The notes beneath the pieces were generated by a model, which was given only the letters and a program-made list of their open reading frames with translations, had not been told where the DNA came from and searched no databases. A program made the translations under genes and the position numbers. From an uncultured Clostridia bacterium (GTDB lineage: Bacteria > Bacillota > Clostridia > Oscillospirales > CAG-272): a stretch of 37,787 nucleotides of DNA. Positions 15,098 through 23,618 of this stretch are shown piece after piece; positions within the stretch are counted from its first letter, which is position 1, and the number at the start of each line of letters is the position of its first letter. The stretch spans positions 1 through 37,787 of the forward strand of contig CALWJT010000013.1 of assembly GCA_944381075.1 (NCBI GenBank), in the 5' to 3' direction.

Positions 15098-17017
15098 TCA
15101 TTCCGTCCGAATGTCTGCAAGCTCCGCAAGCCAAGCTTCGGCGGAGGCGTCGCTTGGCATGCGCCAGTCGCCCCGCGGAGACAGCGACACGGAGCCCACC
15201 TTCGGCCCGTCCGGCATACAGGAGCGCTTGAACTGCTGAGAGAAAAACCGGCGGTAGAACTGCTTTTGCCATTTCAAAATGACAGCGGGAGCAAATTCTC
15301 CCTCGAAGGCGCGGCAGGCCACGCGGAAAAGCTTCTTCGGCGGAAAGCCCATACGCACGGTATAATATAGGAAAAAGTCGTGCAGATCATACGGGCCGAC
15401 AAGCTCCTCGGTTTTCTGCGTGATCTCTCCGTTCTCGGCGGGAAGCAGCTCAGGGCTTACCGGGGTCGCAAGAATGTCGTCCAAGGCCGTTTTGGCGGCG
15501 CCGGTAAGCTTTGCCGCAAAATACCCGACGAGATAGCGCACCAGCGTTTTGGGGACGGAGGCATTCACGCCGTACATCGACATATGATCGCCGTTGTAGG
15601 TCGACCAGCCGAGCGCCACCTCGGAAAGGTCCCCCGTTCCGACGACGAGTCCGCCGCACGCGTTGGCGATATCCATGAGCACCTGCGTGCGCTCACGCGC
15701 CTGCGCGTTCTCGTACGTCACGTCATGAACGCCCGCATCCTGTCCGATGTCGGCAAAATGCACCTCCACCGCACGGCGGATATCCACCGTTTTCACCGTG
15801 ACGCCGAGCGCCTCCGCAAGCGTCACGGCGTTGTTCTTCGTCCGCGCCGTCGTTCCGAAGCACGGCATCGTCACCGCAAGAATTTCCGTGCGCGGCCTTT
15901 TCAGCGCGTCCATCACACGGACGCTGATCAGCAGAGCCAGCGTGGAATCCAGACCGCCGGAAATCCCGATGACAAGGCATTTCGCGCCAGTATGAAGGAA
16001 ACGCTTGCGAAGACCGGCGGTCTGGATCCCGACGATGCTTTCCGCTCGCTTTTCAAACTCCGTCCGATCCTCAGGAACGAAAGGACGGCGGGGAAATTTC
16101 GGGGTCGGCACCGCATGGATATCCGCGTCGAACGGAATATACCGGTAGTCCCCTCCCGCACCGGAGGCAGACGGATAAGTCTCCGTTTTCAATCTCTCGT
16201 CCGCAAGCCGGCACACATCGAGAACGGCAGTCTGCATGCCCTCGTCGAACGGCGCGCGTTCGGCAAGCAGCCTTCCGTTCTCCGCAATGAGGCTGTGTCC
16301 GGAAAAGACCAGATCCGTCGTCGATTCCGAGCTGCCCGCGTCGGCGTAAAGATACGCACCGAGAATGCGCGCGGACTGTCCCGTGACAAGCTGCCTTCTG
16401 TAATCCGCCTTTCCGATGGTTTCATTGCTGGCGCTGAGATTGACGACGATGCCGGCGCCTGCCGCCGCATGAGAAAGAGAAGGCGGCGCTACGACCCACA
16501 GGTCCTCGCAGATCTCGGCGGCAACGGAAAATTCCGGCATGCCGGCGGCGCGGAAAACAAGCTTTGTTCCGAACGGGACCGACTCCTCTCCGATCGTCAA
16601 TTCGGAAATGCCCTCCGGCGCCGGCGCGAAATTGCGCTTTTCATAAAATTCCCCGTAATTGGGGAGATGCGTCTTGGGAACGGCGCCGAGGATCCTCCCG
16701 CCGCAGACGGCGGCAGCACAGTTATAGAGCTTCCCCCTATGGCGCAGCGGCACTCCGACAAAGACAAGCGCACCAAAGCCACGGCTCGCCTCCCGGATCC
16801 TTTCCAGCGCTTCCAGCGCCGCCGCGGCAAGCCGCTGCGAGGCGAATAGGTCTCCGCATGTATATCCGGTAATACAAAGCTCGGGAAAGACAAGCAGAGA
16901 GACGTTTTTCTCCTTTGCCCGCATCATCATTTCGATTATTTTTTCCGCGTTGTAAGCAGGGTCTGCGACACGCACCTCCGGCGTCGCGGTCGCGGCAAGC
17001 AAGAATCCATCCCTCAT
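15098..17017 (-). CDS. nadE: Glutamine-dependent NAD+ synthetase
   Basis: This 639-residue enzyme makes NAD+ from nicotinic acid adenine dinucleotide, ATP and glutamine, the last step of NAD biosynthesis. The N-terminal nitrilase-type glutaminase domain (about 1-290) has the Glu-Lys-Cys triad E46 (FPELCITGY), K115 (PKTHLPN) and C170 (AEICEDLW). The C-terminal synthetase domain has the ATP-pyrophosphatase P-loop SGGLDS at 353-358 and the substrate motifs VVGTGDLSEVALGW and NASVPKTLVRYL. Both active sites are complete, so ammonia comes from glutamine and is channelled. Its own promoter and terminator make it a single-gene unit. It is divergent from yajC, and neither gene's context suggests special control. 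Confidence 0.96.
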   Translation of the reverse strand: MRDGFLLAATATPEVRVADPAYNAEKIIEMMMRAKEKNVSLLVFPELCITGYTCGDLFASQRLAAAALEALERIREASRGFGALVFVGVPLRHRGKLYNCAAAVCGGRILGAVPKTHLPNYGEFYEKRNFAPAPEGISELTIGEESVPFGTKLVFRAAGMPEFSVAAEICEDLWVVAPPSLSHAAAGAGIVVNLSASNETIGKADYRRQLVTGQSARILGAYLYADAGSSESTTDLVFSGHSLIAENGRLLAERAPFDEGMQTAVLDVCRLADERLKTETYPSASGAGGDYRYIPFDADIHAVPTPKFPRRPFVPEDRTEFEKRAESIVGIQTAGLRKRFLHTGAKCLVIGISGGLDSTLALLISVRVMDALKRPRTEILAVTMPCFGTTARTKNNAVTLAEALGVTVKTVDIRRAVEVHFADIGQDAGVHDVTYENAQARERTQVLMDIANACGGLVVGTGDLSEVALGWSTYNGDHMSMYGVNASVPKTLVRYLVGYFAAKLTGAAKTALDDILATPVSPELLPAENGEITQKTEELVGPYDLHDFFLYYTVRMGFPPKKLFRVACRAFEGEFAPAVILKWQKQFYRRFFSQQFKRSCMPDGPKVGSVSLSPRGDWRMPSDASAEAWLAELADIRTE

Positions 17018-17057
17018 GATTTTCTACATCCTTTCAAAAAACGGTGATTTTACGTTT

Positions 17058-17086
17058 ATTTTACCCTGAAACGGCGGAAAAAGCAA
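17058..17086 (-). promoter_or_regulatory. Sigma-A promoter of nadE
   Basis: On the minus strand TTGCTT (17086-17081), a 17-base spacer and TAAAAT (17063-17058) give a start about 34 bases before the ATG at 17017. Confidence 0.65.
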
Positions 17087-17127
17087 GAAAATATTTTGCT
17101 CGGATCTGACAAATTTACAAAATGTTA

Positions 17128-17156
17128 TTGAAATTCTTCCCAAGATAGGATATACT
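17128..17156 (+). promoter_or_regulatory. Sigma-A promoter of yajC
   Basis: TTGAAA (17128-17133), a 17-base spacer and TATACT (17151-17156) predict a start near 17163, about 70 bases before the yajC ATG. Confidence 0.75.
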
Positions 17157-17174
17157 GGATGTTGAACATAGAAA

Positions 17175-17201
17175 AGAAAACCCGCTGCAAGCGGATTTTC
17201 T
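17175..17201 (+). other. Leader hairpin with T-rich 3' side before yajC
   Basis: AGAAAACCCGCT and AGCGGATTTTCT form a 12-position stem with one mismatch and loop GCA, followed by GTTTT. It starts about 12 bases into the predicted transcript and ends 17 bases before the yajC ribosome site. It could act as an attenuator or as a 5' stabiliser; the sequence does not decide between them. Confidence 0.5.
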
Positions 17202-17233
17202 GTTTTACAGATGAAAATGGAGGATTTCAAATT

Positions 17234-17638
17234 ATGTTTCTAGACGCGGCTTCATCGGCTGCCGAAACCACCGGCAGCGGAATCGGCAATATTCTGACGC
17301 TTTTGATGATCCCACTTTTGCTCATTGTCATGTACTTTGTCATGATCCGTCCTCAGAGAAAGCAGGAAAAAGAAGCGGCGAATATGCGCAACAGTCTTTC
17401 CGTAGGAGATGAGATCACGACCATCGGCGGCATTATCGGACGGGTCGTCAACGTAAAAGAAGACACCTTTGTTCTTGAAACCACCAAGGAGAGAACAAGG
17501 ATCCGTTTTGAACGTACAGCGGTAAAACGCATCGACCGCAAATTCGACGCTCCTGCTCCTGAGGACAAGCCTGCCGAAATCACAAGCGGCGAGGGGACAA
17601 CCGAAGAAAAACCCGCAGAAGAAAAAAAAGAGAAATAA
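17234..17638 (+). CDS. yajC: Preprotein translocase subunit YajC
   Basis: This 134-residue inner-membrane protein is the YajC partner of SecDF, which assists SecYEG-driven protein export. A short N-terminal region is followed by one membrane segment (about 18-38, ILTLLMIPLLLIVMYFVMI). Then come the signature RPQRKQEKE and the soluble SH3-like part with SVGDEITTIGGIIGRV. The tail (about 104-134) is a low-complexity run rich in Glu, Pro and Lys. I chose the ATG at 17234 because GGAGGA stands nine bases upstream; an in-frame ATG at 17159 overlaps the promoter. The next gene encodes a TIGR04086 membrane protein, a pairing familiar from Clostridia. secDF is not in the window. Confidence 0.95.
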   Translation: MFLDAASSAAETTGSGIGNILTLLMIPLLLIVMYFVMIRPQRKQEKEAANMRNSLSVGDEITTIGGIIGRVVNVKEDTFVLETTKERTRIRFERTAVKRIDRKFDAPAPEDKPAEITSGEGTTEEKPAEEKKEK

Positions 17639-17648
17639 TCATAAACAG

Positions 17649-17687
17649 CCTCCGAGCCGCATAGGATGTAACAAAAAGGTTCGGAGG
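17649..17687 (+). promoter_or_regulatory. Hairpin sequestering the ribosome site of the TIGR04086 gene
   Basis: CCTCCGAGCC (17649-17658) pairs with GGTTCGGAGG (17678-17687) over 10 positions with one G-T pair, across a 19-base loop. The right arm contains the GGAGG ribosome site of the next gene. No T-run follows, so it is not a terminator. It would lower translation of the second gene unless opened by ribosomes or a ligand. Confidence 0.6.
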
Positions 17688-17693
17688 TTATTT

Positions 17694-18134
17694 ATGGACA
17701 AAACTCTCTCAAATAAAAAACATGCCGGTGCAAAAAAAGAAAAAAGCTTTTTCGTTTCCGTATTCATGGGAACGATTATCGCCCTTGCGGTCGGACTTCT
17801 GCTTCTTCTTGCCGTTTGCTTTCTCGGACTGTCACTGGACGACCCGGATAAGTTTACGCCGCCGCTCGCGCTCGGCTCGCTTTTTGTCACGGCGCTGCTT
17901 TCCGGATATCTTTCCGCACGGAAGCATAAAAAAAGCGGCCTTCTCTGCGGCGCCGTATCCGGGATCCTGCTCACGGGGATCATGGTGCTGCTCGCGTTCG
18001 CCTTCAGCCTCGGGATCCGCCTTTCCCTTTTTGCCATCTGTGCGCCTGCCATCATCGTCTGTGCCGCCCTTGCCGGTATCTGCGGCGTCGGATCCGGCTC
18101 CGTCAAAAAACCGAAGCATAAGGTAAAATTCTAA
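17694..18134 (+). CDS. TIGR04086 (YrzE-like) membrane protein
   Basis: This 146-residue protein has four predicted membrane segments (about 19-45, 57-75, 81-105 and 110-132), a basic N-terminus and a basic C-terminal tail, matching the TIGR04086/DUF3792 family. Members are found mainly in Firmicutes and often sit next to yajC; no biochemical function is established. GGAGG lies six bases before the ATG but is buried in the upstream hairpin. It probably shares the yajC transcript, being 55 bases downstream without an intervening terminator, and ends at a strong terminator. A role in export or envelope maintenance is suggested only by its neighbour. Confidence 0.85.
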   Translation: MDKTLSNKKHAGAKKEKSFFVSVFMGTIIALAVGLLLLLAVCFLGLSLDDPDKFTPPLALGSLFVTALLSGYLSARKHKKSGLLCGAVSGILLTGIMVLLAFAFSLGIRLSLFAICAPAIIVCAALAGICGVGSGSVKKPKHKVKF

Positions 18135-18141
18135 ATACATA

Positions 18142-18174
18142 ACGCCCTCCTGCTGCTGGCAGGAGGGCGTTTTT
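18142..18174 (+). terminator. Rho-independent terminator after yajC operon
   Basis: A 12-bp stem ACGCCCTCCTGC / GCAGGAGGGCGT (18142-18153 with 18159-18170), loop TGCTG, followed by TTTT. The convergent YcxB-like gene ends 150 bases further right, and the stretch between (18175-18324) shows no gene. Confidence 0.93.
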
Positions 18175-18324
18175 CCCTTCGGGCAAAAAACATCCCGACG
18201 CGCCGTTTTGCAAAGCGTTCCCGCCGGAAAAGCGGAGAGCACGGCAAAGCCAGTCTCCGAAGCGGGAGTTTCCGGCCGGCACATCCAAAATGCAAAGCTC
18301 CGCCTTTTCGGTCCAGCGCCGGAC

Positions 18325-18897
18325 TTACTTTTTCGAGCGCAGAAAATTCCGTTTCGCCGTCGGACATCTGTCCGCAATAAACCGCTCAAAGGATCCGGCG
18401 TCTCCGGTGATAAAGTCGTCCTTGCGAAAAAGAAAGACCATTTTCTCTTTCATATACAGGACATACAGGTTTTTGGTCTTTTGAATTTTGACGAATTTGT
18501 CATAGCTCACCGATAGCTTCCCTCCCGTCTGAACATTTACATTCGTTACGGTCTCGGCTCCAAAGTACAGCTCAACCTTAACCTCTCCACCGTAGAGCGA
18601 TCGATATTGCCGGCTCTGACGCTTGACAACACGATATGGAATAGAAACCACACAGGCAAGACATAGGCCGTAAATCAATACCATAAAACATACTAACTCA
18701 TAATGATTCTTCTCAAGAATCGTCGCAACCGCAGACGGAACAGCGAGAGCAAAAAGCACTGCTATCAGGATAACAACTGTTTTTATCGCACTTTTTTGCA
18801 TTTCCAGCAGCGTTTCCCTTGTATACACGGTATGTGTATGAAAAAGGACCTGCTCTTCCTCCGGTTCCTGTATGTTTTCTGCCCTGTCCTCGGACAT
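18325..18897 (-). CDS. YcxB-like membrane protein
   Basis: This 190-residue protein has an acidic N-terminal tail with EEEQVLFHTHTVYTRETL, two membrane segments close together (about 38-60 and 67-88), then a cytosolic beta-rich domain with VELYFGAETVTNVN, LSVSYDKFVKIQKTKNLYVLYM and a C-terminal F-x-x-F-I-x-x-R stretch. This layout is that of the YcxB-like (PF14317) family, whose function is unknown. GGAGGGG precedes the ATG. It is the last of a run of minus-strand genes, 27 bases after the DUF6054 gene, and probably shares its transcript. No clear terminator of its own is seen before the plus-strand terminator at 18142, which could serve both directions. Confidence 0.75.
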   Translation of the reverse strand: MSEDRAENIQEPEEEQVLFHTHTVYTRETLLEMQKSAIKTVVILIAVLFALAVPSAVATILEKNHYELVCFMVLIYGLCLACVVSIPYRVVKRQSRQYRSLYGGEVKVELYFGAETVTNVNVQTGGKLSVSYDKFVKIQKTKNLYVLYMKEKMVFLFRKDDFITGDAGSFERFIADRCPTAKRNFLRSKK

Positions 18898-18924
18898 AAA
18901 AGCCCCTCCTTCTTTTCTTCCGCT

Positions 18925-19263
18925 TCACACGCGGAACCGTTCAACGATTTCCTCGACACAGCCCAAAAAAGAGCCCTCTCCGAACGTATTGAGCTTGAAG
19001 AACACGGCATTGCTCCCGCCCGCCGTGATGGCGGAAAGGAACATGCCCTCCGGCGAATCGAAAAGGGTCACGGTCATGCTGAGCCGGTTGCCGCCGAGCA
19101 TGCTGTACCGCTCGAACACCCGCACGGCGCACCGCACAGCACCAGAACGGAAATCGCTCGCATCCTCAAGGCTCGCCGACGCGCTGCCGTTCAAAATCCC
19201 ATCCTCGATCTCCCGCAGAATGACATCAAATGCGCCGTCCAGCCTGCATTCCAATTTTGCCAT
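18925..19263 (-). CDS. DUF6054 family protein
   Basis: This 112-residue soluble protein shows the features of the DUF6054 family: the start MAKLECRLDGAFD, then GILNGSASASLED, a central RCAVRVFERYSMLGGNRLSM, and AITAGGSNAVFFKLNTFGE. The segments alternate like a single compact alpha/beta sandwich. No catalytic pattern or metal-binding group is visible and no function is established for the family, which is common in Clostridia. GTGAGGG precedes the ATG. It lies 23 bases after the GH2 beta-galactosidase gene and 27 bases before the YcxB-like gene, so the three look co-transcribed. A role in sugar metabolism cannot be inferred from this alone. Confidence 0.78.
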   Translation of the reverse strand: MAKLECRLDGAFDVILREIEDGILNGSASASLEDASDFRSGAVRCAVRVFERYSMLGGNRLSMTVTLFDSPEGMFLSAITAGGSNAVFFKLNTFGEGSFLGCVEEIVERFRV

Positions 19264-19286
19264 TCCAATCCCTCACTTTCAAAAAA

Positions 19287-22229
19287 TCAAACGATACGGA
19301 ACGTGAAGTCAAAGCGGTCATCCAAAAAGATATATTTCTGCGGAAGCTTCGGTCCGCAGCTATTGGTACCGATCCCGCCCACCTTATAATTGATGAGCAA
19401 ATGGACATTTTCATCCGGGACAAGCTCATGGCGATGCGCAGCGTCCGTCAGCGCCTCCGCGGAAAAATGGAGAGCGGAAAATTCAAATCTTTCCCCTTCA
19501 AACCGCACGGAAGCATCCTCCGAAGAGAGCACGACATAGCGCGCGCCGATATGATTGCCGCATTCCTGCGGCTTTATCATCGGTTCATATTCCTCTGTGA
19601 CCGTACTGTGATAGACACCGTATTTCGCATGCTCTTCAAAATCGATATAGCAGGCCTCCGGTCCTTTGGCAAAATATTCCAATTCCTCCAGCTCCGGACA
19701 AAGGACAAACTCCATGGCAAAGCGCGGGATCTGCTCGACGAGCGAGCGCGGTTCCCTTTCTGCATGGACAGAAACGCGGATGCCGTCTGCCCGCACGGTA
19801 TAGACAACCCTTACCTGATACATGGGAAAGCGTGCCGGCGCACCGAAGCTGCCTTCAAAGGCGATTTCCGCCTCTGTGCCGGTATAGCTTACCTCGGAGG
19901 AAAGGACATGCAGCGCAGCATAGCGGACAAATTCGTTTTTCCAGTTCCTCGGATGGATATACATGTCGTTGTCCGTCGGCGCGCGCCACGCCGTAAAGCG
20001 CGTGGGCGCGGCAAGGAGCTCCTTGCCGTCCTTCCGGATGCTGACAAACGCGCCCTTTGCGCGGTCGATAACCGCGCAGAAGCGTTCCGAAACGATTTCC
20101 GTATAGCGCGCGCCGTCCGCGACCGAGATCCGGCCCGCGGCCTCCCTTGCCGCAGGCACGGGGAGCGCCGTCGGGACCTTCAGCTGGTCAAAGAACGCCT
20201 CCTCGCCCGCTGCCGCATACAGCGTCGCCCTCTTATACCGAAACGTCAGATCAAGACAGCACGGAAGCGCCGATTCCTTTGGAAGTCCGTCTATCCGGAT
20301 ACGCATTTCCCCGTGCGGCGGGATATCCAGCTCCCTTGTGCCGCGGGCAAGGATCCTCTCTCCGTCGCGCACCGTGTACTCTAAGGAATACAGCGATGCT
20401 GGATTTACAAAATCCAAGGCATTCCAAAGCCGCAGCTCGTCGCTCTGCGCATCCGCCCATTCCGCCCTTATGGGGCGGAACACCTCGGCAAGCTCATGCA
20501 GCCCGATATGCGGCGTCCGGTCAGGATAGCAAAGCCCGTCGCAGCAGAAGTTCCCGTCGTTCGGGACCTCTCCGTGATCGCCGCCGTACAGGTAGACCGG
20601 CATGCCATCCTTCTCTCCGGCATAGACCGCGTGGTCCGCCCATTCCCAGACACAGCCGCCGATAAGCCGCGGATACCGATAGAAAAGCTTCTGATAATCC
20701 TCCATGCCGCCGGGTCCCAGTCCCATCGCGTGCGCATACTCGCAAAGGAAATACGGACGGCGGTCTCCCTTCTCATTCTTTCCTGCTTCCTCCACCGCCT
20801 CGAGCGCAGGATACATATAGCTCACGACGTCGACACAGGGATCGATCTCCTCGTCATGCGTTTCGGAAAAGCGAAGCACCGACGTCGTCCCCTCGTAATG
20901 GATAAGCCTTGTGGGATCCATTTTCCGGATCTCCTCCGCCATCGCACGATGATTTTCCCCGAAGTGGCTCTCATTTCCGAGCGACCACAGGATGACGGAC
21001 GGCGCGTTTCTATCCCTTGCGGCAAAGCGCACCGCGCGGTCGAGATACGCCGCGCGCCATTCGGGATTCCCGGAAATCTCTCCCGACGGATTTTTGCCGC
21101 GCAGGGCAAGCTCCGTACCGTGCGCTTCGATGTCGCATTCATCGATGACATAAAAGCCCAGTCTGTCGCACATCTCGATCATTTCGGGGCACGGCGGATA
21201 GTGCGAGGTGCGCACGCAGTTGATGTGGTGGCGCTTCATCAGGCACAGCTCGTCCCAGAGCTCCTTTTTCGTCACCGTATAGCCGTTTTTCGGGTGCGTA
21301 TCGTGATGATTGACGCCCTTAAGCTTGACCGGCGCGCCGTTTATCAGAAGCGCGCAGTCTTCCCCTACCGAAATATCGCGCAGGCCAAAGCGCTTATAAA
21401 TGAATTCTCCGCCGAAGGAAAGCAGAATCCCATACAGATTCGGCGTCTCCGCCGTCCAAAGCAGCGGCTCCTCGATGCCGTCCGGCAGCTCCGAGCCGTC
21501 CGGCGCGAACAGACGCACGGAAATCTCGTCGGAGAGCGTCTCGCATTCGCCGGACAGAGTGACGTCGAGATTCACCGTCCCATCCAGCTTTGTCGTGATA
21601 AAGAAGTCGCGGATATGGAGCGCGGGACGCGCGAGCAGATACACATCGCGGAAAATCCCGTTGTAGCGGAAGAAGTCCTGATCCTCGATGTAGGTGCTGT
21701 CGCTGTAGGCAAGCACCGCGACCGTGATCGTATTTTCCCCGTCGCGCAGAAGCTGCGTCACGTCGAACTCCGACTGGATATGGGAGCCCTTCGACATGCC
21801 GAGATATTTATCGTTGATATATACGGTAAATTCCGAGCATACGCCGTCGAACATCAGATAGACGCGCTCTCCCGCCGGAGCCGTGAAGCGACGCTTATAT
21901 ACGCCGACCGGCGTATCCAGCGCCACATACGGCGGCGTATACGGGATCGGATAGTTGATGTTCGTATATTGGATCTTCCCATAGCCATGGCACTGCCAGC
22001 AGGACGGCACCGGAAGGGTGTCCGTGTATTCGATCTCAGACGGACTTTCCGGCAGATCGAGCAGCGTTTCAAAATAGCGGAAGCTCCATTCCCCGTTCAA
22101 GGACAGATACCGGTCGTCCGGCGTCTCCGACAGGGCGGCGTCGGCGGTGCCGCGCGGCAGGTAAAACGCGCGCGGCGCGCACCGGTTTTCTCCTGTGTCC
22201 TCCGGACGAAATGAAAATTTTTCTCTCAT
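19287..22229 (-). CDS. lacZ: Glycoside hydrolase family 2 beta-galactosidase
   Basis: This 980-residue enzyme has the five-domain LacZ layout: sugar-binding jelly roll (VPSCWQCHGYGKIQYTN), immunoglobulin-like domain, TIM barrel, second Ig-like domain and a C-terminal small-chain domain. The acid/base is E420 in WSLGNESHFG and the nucleophile E497 in YFLCEYAHAMG, so the active site is complete. There is no signal peptide, so it should hydrolyse beta-galactosides in the cytoplasm, although related GH2 enzymes act on other beta-glycosides. I chose the ATG at 22229 because GGAGG stands seven bases upstream; an in-frame ATG at 22292 overlaps the ATPase gene. It follows that ATPase gene by 59 bases without a recognisable promoter. 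No lactose permease or repressor is present. Confidence 0.93.
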   Translation of the reverse strand: MREKFSFRPEDTGENRCAPRAFYLPRGTADAALSETPDDRYLSLNGEWSFRYFETLLDLPESPSEIEYTDTLPVPSCWQCHGYGKIQYTNINYPIPYTPPYVALDTPVGVYKRRFTAPAGERVYLMFDGVCSEFTVYINDKYLGMSKGSHIQSEFDVTQLLRDGENTITVAVLAYSDSTYIEDQDFFRYNGIFRDVYLLARPALHIRDFFITTKLDGTVNLDVTLSGECETLSDEISVRLFAPDGSELPDGIEEPLLWTAETPNLYGILLSFGGEFIYKRFGLRDISVGEDCALLINGAPVKLKGVNHHDTHPKNGYTVTKKELWDELCLMKRHHINCVRTSHYPPCPEMIEMCDRLGFYVIDECDIEAHGTELALRGKNPSGEISGNPEWRAAYLDRAVRFAARDRNAPSVILWSLGNESHFGENHRAMAEEIRKMDPTRLIHYEGTTSVLRFSETHDEEIDPCVDVVSYMYPALEAVEEAGKNEKGDRRPYFLCEYAHAMGLGPGGMEDYQKLFYRYPRLIGGCVWEWADHAVYAGEKDGMPVYLYGGDHGEVPNDGNFCCDGLCYPDRTPHIGLHELAEVFRPIRAEWADAQSDELRLWNALDFVNPASLYSLEYTVRDGERILARGTRELDIPPHGEMRIRIDGLPKESALPCCLDLTFRYKRATLYAAAGEEAFFDQLKVPTALPVPAAREAAGRISVADGARYTEIVSERFCAVIDRAKGAFVSIRKDGKELLAAPTRFTAWRAPTDNDMYIHPRNWKNEFVRYAALHVLSSEVSYTGTEAEIAFEGSFGAPARFPMYQVRVVYTVRADGIRVSVHAEREPRSLVEQIPRFAMEFVLCPELEELEYFAKGPEACYIDFEEHAKYGVYHSTVTEEYEPMIKPQECGNHIGARYVVLSSEDASVRFEGERFEFSALHFSAEALTDAAHRHELVPDENVHLLINYKVGGIGTNSCGPKLPQKYIFLDDRFDFTFRIV

Positions 22230-22288
22230 GGCAAATCCTCCGTTGTGCCGCACGAATGGCGGCCGTAATATGCGTCCCGCGGACGCCT

Positions 22289-23617
22289 TCAAATTTCAAT
22301 GGTTTCGGGATCGAAATCCGTCCCGTCCTTCTTCGTTTCGTCCGCGGCGGCGCTCTGCGCCCTGCGGTAAAGCGCCGGCAGGCGTTTTCCCCCGTCCTCC
22401 TGCAAAAGCAGCCCCAGTGCCGTCATATAAGAGCGGATGATCTCACGGGGCGTAATCAGCGTTTCGGCGCCGGCGCGGGACAGCATATAATAGAGAAAAT
22501 CCCGCATTTCCTCCGCCGTCACGTCCACTTTGCCGTAGCCTTCGGAAAAAAGCGCCGTCACACGGGCAATCAGCGCAAGCAGCTCGTCGTCGGAAAGCCT
22601 TGCAAGACGCAGGATCGGTCCGAAAAGTCCGCCCGCGGCCGTCTCAGCCCCAAAAGTCGTATCGACGAGCCGCGAGCGCAGCGCTTCGTAGCTGAAGAGT
22701 CCGCGGCGCGTATCCTCGAGAAACTGCGGTGTCCCGGCGAAAATGACCTCCAGTCCGGATGCTTTCCCCTGCAGCGTATCGTTGAAGATAGAAAGGATTT
22801 TCTCGTAATTGTTTTCCCGGGACACCCGATTCGGAATCTTATAGAGATTGACGCATTCATCGATAAAAACGACAAGCCCCGCATAGCCGATTTTCCGGGC
22901 GAACACTGCGAAAAGCTTTACGTAGTCGTACCAGTTCTCATCCTGAATGATACCGGAGACGGAAAGGGCCGACCGCGCTTCGGTCTTGGTGCCGAACTCT
23001 CCCCGCAGCCATCTCAGGCAGTCGCTTTGCAGCCGGTCGTCCGACGCGCGCCATGCGCGGTAGTAGGTATCGATCACTCTTGCAAAATCAAAAGCGCCGA
23101 CACCCGTTTCGATCTCCCGCAGGACCGAATAAATCCGCTTGGAGATCTCCTTTTCAAAATCGGGAGAATCGGGAGAAAGTCCCGTTCCCGCCACCTCATA
23201 CTGGATGTCGGAAAGCCAGCGCGACAGGACCTGCGCGAGCGCGCCGCCCTCCGGCGACGCCTTGGACGACAGGTTTTTTAAAAGCTCCCGATAGGTGGCA
23301 AGTCCCCCGCCGCCCGTCGAAGACAGCTTGCGTTCAGGAGACAGGTCCGCGTCCATACAGAGGAACCCGCGGTCGAGCGCATAGCCGCGCATCAGCTGGA
23401 TCAGAAAGCTCTTGCCGCTCCCGTATTTTCCAATGAGGAAGCGGGTCGCCGAGCCGCCGTCCGCCGCCGCGTCGAGATCCCGGCAAAGCGCCGCAACCTC
23501 CGCGGTGCGTCCGATAGCAATATATTTCGCGCCTGCACGCGGAACCACCCCCGCCGCCATCGAAGACAGCAGAGACATCAAGATCCGTTTTGGAATCTTC
23601 ACCGATTTTTCCTGCAT
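22289..23617 (-). CDS. BrxC/BrxD-like P-loop ATPase (DUF2791 type), partner of TerB protein
   Basis: This 442-residue protein is an AAA-like ATPase of the type found as BrxD in BREX systems and in TerB-linked gene pairs. Walker A is GKYGSGKS (63-70), Walker B is LVVFIDE (248-254), and a sensor-like VIFAGTPQF follows at 291-299. Near the N-terminus it has RILMSLLSSMAAGVVPRAGAKYIAIGR, the pattern by which these ATPases recognise regulators or DNA partners. The C-terminal part is helical (about 330-420). It starts one base after the stop of the TerB_N gene, with GGGGAGG 12 bases upstream, so the two are one transcriptional and translational unit. Likely a motor or switch in a stress or defence complex; no partner helicase, methylase or nuclease is adjacent. 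Confidence 0.82.
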   Translation of the reverse strand: MQEKSVKIPKRILMSLLSSMAAGVVPRAGAKYIAIGRTAEVAALCRDLDAAADGGSATRFLIGKYGSGKSFLIQLMRGYALDRGFLCMDADLSPERKLSSTGGGGLATYRELLKNLSSKASPEGGALAQVLSRWLSDIQYEVAGTGLSPDSPDFEKEISKRIYSVLREIETGVGAFDFARVIDTYYRAWRASDDRLQSDCLRWLRGEFGTKTEARSALSVSGIIQDENWYDYVKLFAVFARKIGYAGLVVFIDECVNLYKIPNRVSRENNYEKILSIFNDTLQGKASGLEVIFAGTPQFLEDTRRGLFSYEALRSRLVDTTFGAETAAGGLFGPILRLARLSDDELLALIARVTALFSEGYGKVDVTAEEMRDFLYYMLSRAGAETLITPREIIRSYMTALGLLLQEDGGKRLPALYRRAQSAAADETKKDGTDFDPETIEI

Positions 23618-23618
23618 T

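Noticed and set aside
15380..16849. A 489-codon plus-strand frame opposite nadE
   Set aside because: nadE has both complete active sites on the minus strand; the opposite frame is Arg-rich without any domain.
20496..22214. A 572-codon plus-strand frame opposite the GH2 gene, with similar ones opposite the CoA-disulfide reductase (6373-7635) and the TerB gene (23718-24998)
   Set aside because: All are antisense to well-supported genes and are rich in Arg, His and Ala as expected of shadow frames; none has a ribosome site and family match.
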